Positions 1-6,270 of a stretch of 8,449 nucleotides of DNA are shown piece after piece. Origin of the DNA: an uncultured Actinomycetes bacterium (lineage in GTDB: Bacteria; Actinomycetota; Actinomycetes; Nanopelagicales; Nanopelagicaceae); NCBI GenBank assembly GCA_903921405.1, contig CAIXPV010000158.1, positions 1 through 8,449 on the forward strand. Direction: 5' to 3'. Numbering within the stretch: position 1 is the stretch's first letter; the number at the start of each line of letters is the position of its first letter. The position numbers were made by a program, and so were the translations under genes. Under the pieces are notes generated by a model, which was not told the origin of the DNA, made no database searches, and saw only the letters and a program-made list of their open reading frames with translations.

Positions 1-83
1 CCTCGCAAACGTTTGAGAGGAGTAAAACGCCATGCCTCTTCACGACCAGTTGGCGTTAAGTAATTTGTAGTTAAGACTGACAT
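1..83 (-). CDS. sufD: SufD, Fe-S cluster assembly protein (N-terminal 27 codons only)
   Basis: This is the start of a gene that runs off the left edge on the minus strand. The ATG (83-81) overlaps the sufB stop codon by one base (TAATG). Twenty-seven codons are visible; they begin MSVLTTNYLTPTGREEAW and continue RFTPLKRLR. The REEAWRFTPLKRLR stretch is typical of actinobacterial SufD N-termini. SufD is the non-catalytic partner of SufB in the cytosolic SufBC2D scaffold that builds Fe-S clusters. A GGAAGG Shine-Dalgarno-like sequence lies at 96-101, inside the end of sufB, with a wide 12-base spacer, so expression probably depends on translational coupling to sufB. The identification rests on a short peptide plus position directly after sufB, which is the standard gene order. 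The core beta-helix domain lies outside the window. Confidence 0.9.
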   Translation of the reverse strand, partial: MSVLTTNYLTPTGREEAWRFTPLKRLR

Positions 84-1492
84 TAACCAACTGCACCTTC
101 CATTTGAAGTTCAATAAGTCGATTGAGCTCGAGTGCATACTCCATTGGAAGCTCTCGTGCGATTGGTTCAATAAATCCACGGACAATCATTGCCATAGCT
201 TCATCTTCAGTTAAACCTCGTGACATGAGATAAAAGAGTTGATCATCGCTAATTTTCGACACAGTTGCTTCGTGACCCATGGACACATCATCCTCGCGAA
301 TATCCACGTACGGATAAGTATCAGAGCGTGAAATCGTATCTACTAGAAGGGCATCACATTTAACTGTGCTCTTTGAATGATGTGCACCCTCTTGAACTTG
401 TACAAGCCCGCGATATGACGTGCGCCCACCATTTCGTGCAACAGACTTAGAGATAACTGATGACGATGTGTACGGAGCGGCGTGAACCATTTTTGCACCA
501 GAGTCTTGATGCTGTCCTTCACCAGCGAAAGCTAGAGAAAGAGTTTCACCCTTGGCATGAGGACCCATAAGAAAAATCGCTGGATACTTCATGGTCACTT
601 TGGATCCAATGTTTCCATCGACCCATTCCATAGTTGCGCCCTCAGCACAGGTTGCCCGCTTAGTTACTAAGTTGTAAACGTTATTGGACCAGTTCTGAAT
701 TGTTGTGTAGCGAACACGAGCTCCCTTTTTAACAATGATTTCCACAACGGCAGAGTGGAGCGAATCTGATTTGTAGATTGGGGCGGTGCAGCCTTCAACG
801 TAGTGAATATACGAGTCTTCATCGGCAATAATGAGAGTTCGCTCAAACTGCCCCATGTTCTCAGTGTTAATTCTAAAATATGCCTGCAGAGGGATATCTA
901 CATGAACACCCTTAGGTACATAGATAAAGGAGCCACCAGACCACACCGAAGTGTTCAATGCAGCAAACTTGTTATCTCCTACGGGAATTACCGTTGCAAA
1001 GTACTCCTTGAAAAGCTCCGGATGCTCTTTGAGAGCAGTATCTGTATCCAAGAAAATTACGCCTTGAGCTGCCAAGTCTTCTCGGATTGAGTGATAAACA
1101 ACTTCAGATTCATATTGTGCAGCAACACCTGAGACAAGACGCTGTTTTTCAGCTTCAGGAATGCCTAAGCGATCGTAGGTATTCTTAATCTCTTCTGGCA
1201 GGTCATCCCAAGTTGCAGCCTGCTTTTCTGTTGAGCGTACGAAATATTTAATCGTATCGAAAAAGATTCCTGATAAATCTGATCCCCAGTTTGGCATTGG
1301 CTTCTTCTCAAAGAGTGCCAATCCTTTTAAGCGAAGATCCAACATCCACTGTGGCTCAGACTTCTTTTCAGAGATATCGCGCACGACATCTTCATTGATT
1401 CCACGTCGAGCATTAGTTCCGACTTCGCTCTTATCTGACCAGCCGTATTCGTAGTTGCCTAGGCCATCGAGCTCTGGATGCGCAATTGTCAT
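83..1492 (-). CDS. sufB: SufB, Fe-S cluster assembly scaffold subunit
   Basis: SufB is the central subunit of the cytosolic SufBC2D complex, which receives sulfur and assembles Fe-S clusters; the SufC ATPase is not in the window. The 469-residue product has normal family length and reads as a near-textbook actinobacterial SufB: N-terminal ELDGLGNYEYGW, RSTEKQAATWDDLPEEIK, then a right-handed beta-helix core. Residues that matter in the Escherichia coli protein have counterparts here: Cys235 in EGCTAP (E. coli Cys254), Cys379 in VKCDALLVD (E. coli Cys405) and the His-Glu pair 407-408 in GHEAT. No intein interrupts the frame, unlike some mycobacterial sufB genes. The frame is open 20 codons further upstream (to 1552). 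I choose ATG 1492 because the homologous region begins there, GAAAGG sits 7 bases upstream, and the codon forms an ATGA overlap with the sufR stop. It is middle gene of sufR-sufB-sufD. Confidence 0.98.
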   Translation of the reverse strand: MTIAHPELDGLGNYEYGWSDKSEVGTNARRGINEDVVRDISEKKSEPQWMLDLRLKGLALFEKKPMPNWGSDLSGIFFDTIKYFVRSTEKQAATWDDLPEEIKNTYDRLGIPEAEKQRLVSGVAAQYESEVVYHSIREDLAAQGVIFLDTDTALKEHPELFKEYFATVIPVGDNKFAALNTSVWSGGSFIYVPKGVHVDIPLQAYFRINTENMGQFERTLIIADEDSYIHYVEGCTAPIYKSDSLHSAVVEIIVKKGARVRYTTIQNWSNNVYNLVTKRATCAEGATMEWVDGNIGSKVTMKYPAIFLMGPHAKGETLSLAFAGEGQHQDSGAKMVHAAPYTSSSVISKSVARNGGRTSYRGLVQVQEGAHHSKSTVKCDALLVDTISRSDTYPYVDIREDDVSMGHEATVSKISDDQLFYLMSRGLTEDEAMAMIVRGFIEPIARELPMEYALELNRLIELQMEGAVG

Positions 1493-2160
1493 GTACGTAC
1501 CTTTCGGTTTTGTGAAGTGGATTTTGATGCCTTTGGAATAAAAGTTGTGCACACGCCATCACCATGAGCAATGGTTGCTAAACGTTGAACGTGGGTGCCA
1601 AGTAATCGAGATAACGCCTCAGTTTCGGCTTCACATAGGGCAGGAAACTCTGCAGCAACATGTGCAATAGGACAGTGATGTTGGCACAATTCATCGCCCA
1701 TTGGTCTGGAATGAATAGTCGCTGCATAGCCCTGCTCACTTAAAAAGGCTGCGAGAGCTTCATTCTTAGAGCTCTTCTTTGCAAGTACCGGCGTTGCTTT
1801 ACGTTCGATATCTTCTGCACGAGACTGAGCAAAGGCGGTTACTAAATGATCTCCAGATTTCGCAGTCATAAACTTTAGAGCAGCAACTGCTAAGTCGTCA
1901 TATGAATGTTCAAACTTCTCTCGCCCAGCATCAGACATAAGAAAGACCTTCGACGGTCTTCCACGGCCACGAATTAATGCCGCTTGTGGCTGACGAGCTT
2001 CTAGAACTCCATCGGCAACTAAGAGATCTAAATGGCGACGAATGCCGGCCGGCGTAAGACCTAATCGAAGAGCTAAAGCAGCCGCACTTGATGGTCCATT
2101 CTCAAGGATTGAGCGGGCAACTAACTCCCGGGTACGGCGATCATCACCTTTTGGGGGCAT
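1489..2160 (-). CDS. sufR: SufR, Fe-S-sensing transcriptional repressor of the suf operon
   Basis: SufR is a DNA-binding repressor that senses its own Fe-S cluster and controls the suf genes. The 223-residue product opens with a winged helix-turn-helix: TRELVARSILENGPSSAA, then LRLGLTPAGIRRHLDLL, then a wing with GRGRPSKVF. The C-terminal half holds four cysteines at 159, 163, 176 and 204 (ELCQHHCP, FPALCEAE, GDGVCTTF). Their spacing, C-x3-C-x12-C-x27-C, equals the spacing I recall for M. tuberculosis SufR (175, 179, 192, 220), whose cysteines ligate the cluster. The frame stays open to a GTG at 2217 (242 residues). I prefer ATG 2160: AAGGTG lies just upstream, homology begins shortly after it, the GTG has no ribosome binding site, and this start leaves the candidate operator in the leader. 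The stop overlaps the sufB ATG by 4 bases, so the two are probably coupled. The exact start is the main uncertainty. Confidence 0.93.
   Translation of the reverse strand: MPPKGDDRRTRELVARSILENGPSSAAALALRLGLTPAGIRRHLDLLVADGVLEARQPQAALIRGRGRPSKVFLMSDAGREKFEHSYDDLAVAALKFMTAKSGDHLVTAFAQSRAEDIERKATPVLAKKSSKNEALAAFLSEQGYAATIHSRPMGDELCQHHCPIAHVAAEFPALCEAETEALSRLLGTHVQRLATIAHGDGVCTTFIPKASKSTSQNRKVRT
1500..1505 (-). promoter_or_regulatory. Ribosome binding site deciding the sufB start
   Basis: The minus strand reads GAAAGG here, separated by 7 bases from the ATG at 1492-1490. It lies inside the last codons of sufR. This spacing supports the 469-residue SufB start rather than the upstream in-frame ATG at 1552. 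Confidence 0.7.
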
Positions 2161-2190
2161 CGCACCTTGAGTTAATTTCACAACAGTAGT

Positions 2191-2207
2191 GTGTCGTAAT
2201 TCGACAC
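2191..2207. promoter_or_regulatory. Perfect inverted repeat, candidate SufR operator
   Basis: GTGTCG-TAATT-CGACAC is a 17-bp palindrome with perfect 6-bp arms and a 5-bp centre. It lies 31 bp upstream of the preferred sufR ATG and 48 bp upstream of the divergent ctaA start. Two-fold symmetry with this spacing fits a dimeric winged-helix repressor. SufR homologues are known to repress their own operons, and the M. tuberculosis site as I recall it also uses ACAC/TGTG-type half-sites around a 5-base gap. Assignment to SufR is inference from position and symmetry. Confidence 0.5.
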
Positions 2208-2209
2208 TA
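2204..2209 (-). promoter_or_regulatory. Possible -10 hexamer of the suf promoter
   Basis: The minus strand reads TAGTGT, which fits the actinobacterial TANNNT pattern, and it overlaps one arm of the palindrome at 2191-2207. A repressor bound there would block polymerase. No recognisable -35 element lies at the expected distance, and TACTGT a little further downstream is an alternative, so this is tentative. Confidence 0.25.
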
Positions 2210-2243
2210 TTAGCCACTTCAGAGGACTAGCCACGCAGGGCAA

Positions 2244-2249
2244 TAGGGT
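2244..2249 (+). promoter_or_regulatory. Candidate -10 for leaderless transcription of ctaA
   Basis: TAGGGT matches the TANNNT form of actinobacterial -10 elements and is followed by exactly 6 bases before the ctaA ATG. Transcription would therefore begin at or next to the A of the start codon. No AGGAGG-like sequence precedes the ATG, which agrees with a leaderless mRNA, a common arrangement in Actinobacteria. No clear -35 is visible. Confidence 0.4.
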
Positions 2250-2255
2250 TAGGCC

Positions 2256-3140
2256 ATGACTACACCCCGAGGATTAGCTGCAAGGATTCTTGGCCCATCA
2301 GCTGGCCTTCTCCTATTTCTTCAAGCCGCAATCATCGTCACGGGGGGCGTCGTTCGACTGACCGGATCCGGGTTGGGCTGCCCAACATGGCCAGAGTGCA
2401 CCCCTGGCTCTTACGTACCTGTTGCTGGTCAGGCCGAGGGCCATCTTCATTCGTGGATTGAATTTTCCAATCGCCTAATAACTTTTGTGCTTGTCATCGC
2501 TGCACTTGTGACTCTGATTGCAGTGCTTCGTGCCGGACGAAAAGATTTGCGAATTCTAGCTGTAGGTCAGTTCGCAGGAATATTTGGACAGGGAGTTCTG
2601 GGAGGGATCACAGTTCTTGTGCATCTAAATCCCATCGCCGTTGCAAGTCACTATTTACTGACAACAATTTTGATCGCTGGAGCAACTTCTCTGTATACAC
2701 GTAGGAATAGACCGGCACAGAAAAAGATCTCTGATCTGCTTCCTGATATTTCTTCTCGTGCCCATGTGACTCTCAGCGCTATAGTGGTTGTTCTTGGAAC
2801 TGTAGTAACTGGTGCAGGTCCACATGCCGGTGATATTTATGCTCCTCGCTTACATATTCGCATTCAAACAGCAGCGTTAATTCATGGCAGCGCAGTTGCA
2901 CTTCTGCTTTTACTGACGATTGTTTTCTATTTCTCACAAGGGACTTCAGATTCAACTAAAAAATTCCTACGCTACTTTCTTGCCGCATCTCTGGCACAAG
3001 GCGGCATTGGAGTTATCCAGTATTATCAAGGAGTTCCGGAGCTGCTTGTTGCATTACATTTGACGGGTTCTGCAATCGTATGGATTATTGCCTGGCGTGT
3101 GTGGTTAAGTGTTCAACGAGAAGAAATGGTAACTGCATAG
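2256..3140 (+). CDS. ctaA: CtaA/COX15-type heme A synthase, integral membrane protein
   Basis: Heme A synthase oxidises the C8 methyl group of heme O to a formyl group, giving heme A for aa3-type cytochrome c oxidase. The 294-residue protein has about eight hydrophobic segments (roughly 13-33, 75-92, 99-121, 126-146, 170-188, 205-226, 237-256, 262-284), as expected for this membrane family. The diagnostic block GGVVRLTGSGLGCPTWPEC sits at 30-48, with the Cys42/Cys48 pair in an extracytoplasmic loop. IEFSNR (68-73) contains the conserved Glu69. Candidate heme-ligand histidines are His123, His132, His210 and His268, in a two-fold repeated arrangement (QGVLGGITV and QGGIGVIQY). Asn72 occupies the place where Bacillus CtaA has a histidine; I recall the same in other actinobacterial members. 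It is first gene of the plus-strand operon and its TAG overlaps the tkt GTG by one base. The heme O synthase gene ctaB is not adjacent. Confidence 0.95.
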   Translation: MTTPRGLAARILGPSAGLLLFLQAAIIVTGGVVRLTGSGLGCPTWPECTPGSYVPVAGQAEGHLHSWIEFSNRLITFVLVIAALVTLIAVLRAGRKDLRILAVGQFAGIFGQGVLGGITVLVHLNPIAVASHYLLTTILIAGATSLYTRRNRPAQKKISDLLPDISSRAHVTLSAIVVVLGTVVTGAGPHAGDIYAPRLHIRIQTAALIHGSAVALLLLLTIVFYFSQGTSDSTKKFLRYFLAASLAQGGIGVIQYYQGVPELLVALHLTGSAIVWIIAWRVWLSVQREEMVTA

Positions 3141-5188
3141 TGACTTCATTACAGGGCTGGTCTGAACTAGATGATCGAGCGGTTGCATATGCGCGCGCTT
3201 TAGCAGCTGATGCTGTACAAAAAGTAGGTAATGGACATCCAGGAACTGCGATGTCGTTAGCCCCCGTTGCTTATACGCTTTTTCAACGTCATCTGATTCA
3301 CGATCCATCGGATCCAACCTGGCTTGGCCGCGATCGATTTATCCTCTCGTGTGGACACTCATCGTTAACACTTTATACTCAACTATTTTTCAGTGGCTAT
3401 GGTTTAGAGATGCAAGATTTGAAGTCTTTTAGAACCTGGGGTTCATTAACGCCTGGGCATCCAGAGTTTGGACACACTGCTGGAGTAGAGATGACCACTG
3501 GTCCCCTAGGCCAAGGAGTTGCTACTGCAGTTGGAATGGCAATGGCCTCGCGCTATGAGCGCGGTCTTTTACACCCAGATGCACCTGCCGGTGCGTCCCC
3601 ATTTGATCACAGTATTTGGGTCATCTGCTCCGATGGAGATTTGCAAGAAGGAGTCAGTGCCGAAGCGTGCTCACTTGCAGGAACGCAGGAGCTTGGAAAT
3701 CTCAATCTCATTTATGACGATAACCGAATCTCGATTGAAGGCGATACGCATAATGCCTTCACTGAAGATGTTTCCATGCGATACCGGGCATATGGATGGC
3801 AGGTTCTTGAAGTTGCAACACTGAGCGATGGCAATGTAGATATCCAAGCCCTTGATGCGGCAATGATTGAAGCTAAATCAGAGAAAGTAAAACCAACTTT
3901 AATTAGATTAAAGAGTGTCATCGCATGGCCGGCACCAAATCTGCGTGGCACTGGCAAATCTCACGGCTCAGCTCTTGGTGATGAAGAAATCGCAGAGACT
4001 AAAAAACTTCTTGGGCTAGACCCAATGCAGAGTTTTGCAATGCCCGATGATGTTTTGGCACATGTGCGAGATGTCAAGACACGCGCCTTAGCTGTTCGCA
4101 AGAATTGGGATGCAAGTTTTTCTACCTGGGAGTCAACACACAAAGAGAGTGCATCATTATTGACTCGACTGCGCAATCGCGAATTGCCAGAACATTGGGA
4201 TTCCCTCATTCCTGTCTTTGCCCCCGGAAAAGATGTCGCAACCCGTGCAGCCTCAGGGGAAGTTATCAATGCAATTGCTAAAACACTTCCCGAGTTTTGG
4301 GGTGGCTCGGCTGATTTAGCAGGATCTAACAACACCAGTATCGATGGCGGCGGATCGTTCTTGCCTTCCAGTAGTCAGATTAAAGGTGCTCATCCCTATG
4401 GACGCATCATTCACTTTGGAATCCGTGAGCATGCGATGGGTTCAATTCTAAATGGGGTCACTCTGCACGGTTTAACGCGTTCATTCGGTGGAACTTTTGC
4501 AGTCTTTAGTGACTACATGCGTCCTGCAGTTCGTTTGGCATCACTGATGAATATTGCATCAACATTTGTGTGGACACATGATTCAATAGGCGTCGGTGAA
4601 GATGGCCCGACGCATCAACCAATCGAACACTTTGCAGCTTTACGTGCAATCCCCGGATTAGATGTGATCCGCCCTGGGGATGCCAATGAAGTTGCCGAGG
4701 CGTGGAAACAGATCATTATTCGAAATCGCACCGCTGGCATTTTGCTGTCGCGTCAAAACCTGCCGGTCTTTGATCGAAATGATTGTGCTCCTGTATCAGG
4801 AACGGCCAAGGGTGCTTACATACTTAAAGATGCCGCCAACGCTAAAGCTATTTTGATTGCAACTGGATCAGAAGTCAGCCTGGCATTAGATGTTCAAAAG
4901 GCTTTAGCCGATCAAGGCATACCAGTTCGAGTCGTCAGTGCACCCTGCCTTGAGTGGTTTGCCGAGCAAGATCAGCCCTATAAAGATGAGGTCCTACCCG
5001 ATTCGATTGGACTGACAGTAAGTATCGAAGTTGGAATCGCACAGGGATGGCGCGAACTTATTGGTGATCGAGGCTTCTCGGTCTCTATCGAACACTATGG
5101 TGCCTCCGCCGATGCACAACGCCTCTTTAGTGAGTTTGGCTTCTCTGTTGATGCAATAGCGACACGGATAAAGGCTGCGTTGGCATGA
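3140..5188 (+). CDS. tkt: Transketolase
   Basis: Transketolase moves two-carbon ketol units between sugar phosphates in the cytosolic non-oxidative pentose phosphate pathway, using thiamine diphosphate and Mg2+. The 682-residue product has full family length and three domains. The N-terminal cofactor domain shows GNGHPGTAMS (30-39), GHSS (72-75), GPLGQG (121-126) and the thiamine diphosphate motif SDGDLQEG (164-171) closing with DDN (193-195). The central domain contains FGIREHAMG with catalytic Glu430 and GEDGPTHQPIEH with His492. LLSRQN (Arg538) matches the phosphate-binding arginine region. The C-terminal domain is intact. I start it at GTG 3140 because homology begins at LQGWSELDDRAV and the GTG overlaps the ctaA stop (TAGTG); the frame is open to an ATG at 3080, but that stretch is ctaA coding sequence read in another frame. 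The ribosome binding site is weak, so coupling to ctaA translation is likely. Confidence 0.98.
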   Translation: MTSLQGWSELDDRAVAYARALAADAVQKVGNGHPGTAMSLAPVAYTLFQRHLIHDPSDPTWLGRDRFILSCGHSSLTLYTQLFFSGYGLEMQDLKSFRTWGSLTPGHPEFGHTAGVEMTTGPLGQGVATAVGMAMASRYERGLLHPDAPAGASPFDHSIWVICSDGDLQEGVSAEACSLAGTQELGNLNLIYDDNRISIEGDTHNAFTEDVSMRYRAYGWQVLEVATLSDGNVDIQALDAAMIEAKSEKVKPTLIRLKSVIAWPAPNLRGTGKSHGSALGDEEIAETKKLLGLDPMQSFAMPDDVLAHVRDVKTRALAVRKNWDASFSTWESTHKESASLLTRLRNRELPEHWDSLIPVFAPGKDVATRAASGEVINAIAKTLPEFWGGSADLAGSNNTSIDGGGSFLPSSSQIKGAHPYGRIIHFGIREHAMGSILNGVTLHGLTRSFGGTFAVFSDYMRPAVRLASLMNIASTFVWTHDSIGVGEDGPTHQPIEHFAALRAIPGLDVIRPGDANEVAEAWKQIIIRNRTAGILLSRQNLPVFDRNDCAPVSGTAKGAYILKDAANAKAILIATGSEVSLALDVQKALADQGIPVRVVSAPCLEWFAEQDQPYKDEVLPDSIGLTVSIEVGIAQGWRELIGDRGFSVSIEHYGASADAQRLFSEFGFSVDAIATRIKAALA

Positions 5189-6270
5189 GCGTAAGTGATG
5201 TTGCACGATTCGGTACTTCTATCTGGCTCGATGATCTTTCAAGAGCCAAGTTAACTGGCACAGATTCCCACTCATTGCCATCTCGTATCGCTCACTCAGG
5301 CGTGGTTGGCGTCACCACTAATCCCAGTATTTTTGCAGCAGCGATCGCGGGTGCAAGCGAATACGCCCTAGACATTGCATCGATGAAAAATGCCACGGTC
5401 GATGATTGCGTCAAGCGTTTAACAACCGATGATGTTCGAAATGCATGTGATCTCTTTAAGGAGATCTATTCTGCAACTAAGGGCGTCAATGGCCGAGTAA
5501 GCATTGAAGTTGATCCGCGTCTTGCTCATGACACAGATGGCACGATAGCTGCAGCAAAAGAGTTGTGGCAGATTGTAGATCGGCCTAACGTCATGATTAA
5601 AGTACCGGCAACAGTTGAAGGGCTGCCAGCAATAACCGCACTAATTGCTGAAGGTATCAGCGTCAATGTCACGCTGATTTTCTCAGTTAAACGATATGGC
5701 GCCGTCATAGATGCATTTATGGCCGGAGTTGAAAAGGCAACTAACCCTTCGCATGTACATTCAGTAGCATCTTTTTTTGTTAGTCGAATTGATAGTTCGG
5801 TCGATGCTTTGCTCAAGGCCAACGCAACTCCTGAGGCGACCGCCCTCCTAGGTAAGGCAGCAATTGCCAACGCCCATCTTGCTTACCAATTATTTGAAGA
5901 GAAGTTCGCTTCACCACGTTGGCTAGCCCAAGCCGAGCGTGGAGCACATAAACAGCGCCCGTTATGGGCATCTACTGGAGTCAAGGATCCAACCTATGAT
6001 GACACGCGATATGTAGTTGAGCTCATCGCTCCAGAAACTGTCAACACGATGCCACAAAATACTCTAGATGCAGTTATCAATCATGGCGTGATACGTGGAG
6101 ATACGATTTCGAAGAACTATGCAGATGCCGTCGAGGTATTTAAATCTCTCTCTGACCTTGGCATCTCATTGAATGCAATCACAACCGAATTAGAGATCGA
6201 TGGAGTTAATAAGTTTGCACAAGCTTGGCAAGAATTGCTCACTACGTTGGAGGCTGCACAAAAAATATGA
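5185..6270 (+). CDS. tal: Transaldolase
   Basis: Transaldolase transfers a dihydroxyacetone unit from sedoheptulose 7-phosphate to glyceraldehyde 3-phosphate, giving fructose 6-phosphate and erythrose 4-phosphate. The 361-residue TIM-barrel enzyme belongs to the longer actinobacterial/cyanobacterial type. Visible motifs are SIWLDDLSR (12-20, acidic catalytic residue), GVTTNPSIF (42-50), VSIEVDPRLAHDT (105-117), VMIKVPAT (136-142, with Schiff-base Lys139), NVTLIFS (161-167), VASFFVSRID (194-203) and RPLWASTGVKDP (258-269). The ATG overlaps the tkt TGA as ATGA, and AAAGG at 5170-5174 lies 10 bases upstream, so the start is secure. It shares the operon with tkt, whose products are its substrates, and with pgi, which takes its fructose 6-phosphate. 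All expected catalytic motifs are present. Confidence 0.97.
   Translation: MSVSDVARFGTSIWLDDLSRAKLTGTDSHSLPSRIAHSGVVGVTTNPSIFAAAIAGASEYALDIASMKNATVDDCVKRLTTDDVRNACDLFKEIYSATKGVNGRVSIEVDPRLAHDTDGTIAAAKELWQIVDRPNVMIKVPATVEGLPAITALIAEGISVNVTLIFSVKRYGAVIDAFMAGVEKATNPSHVHSVASFFVSRIDSSVDALLKANATPEATALLGKAAIANAHLAYQLFEEKFASPRWLAQAERGAHKQRPLWASTGVKDPTYDDTRYVVELIAPETVNTMPQNTLDAVINHGVIRGDTISKNYADAVEVFKSLSDLGISLNAITTELEIDGVNKFAQAWQELLTTLEAAQKI
6249..6253 (+). promoter_or_regulatory. Ribosome binding site of pgi within tal
   Basis: GGAGG lies near the end of tal, 13 bases before the first pgi ATG at 6267 and 16 before a second, tandem ATG at 6270. The spacing is longer than usual, which favours the first ATG and suggests reinitiation by ribosomes finishing tal. 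Confidence 0.5.

Noticed and set aside
803..1090. 95-codon open frame on the plus strand inside sufB
   Set aside because: It lies antisense within strongly conserved sufB, has no ribosome binding site or recognisable domain, and its composition looks like a shadow frame.
1493..1552. 20-residue N-terminal extension of SufB
   Set aside because: It overlaps the coding end of sufR, is not part of the SufB family, and the ATG at 1492 has a better ribosome binding site.
3105..3317. 70-codon minus-strand frame across the ctaA/tkt junction
   Set aside because: It is antisense to conserved ctaA and tkt sequence and shows no protein features.
3519..4335. Frames of 101, 81 and 124 codons (plus and minus) inside tkt
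   Set aside because: All lie within the intact transketolase frame, with no family features; they are by-products of codon composition.
4994..5206. 70-codon minus-strand frame at the tkt/tal junction
   Set aside because: Antisense shadow of two well-supported genes.
5526..5870. 114-codon minus-strand frame inside tal
   Set aside because: Antisense to conserved transaldolase motifs; Ala/Ser/Thr-rich composition is typical of shadow frames.
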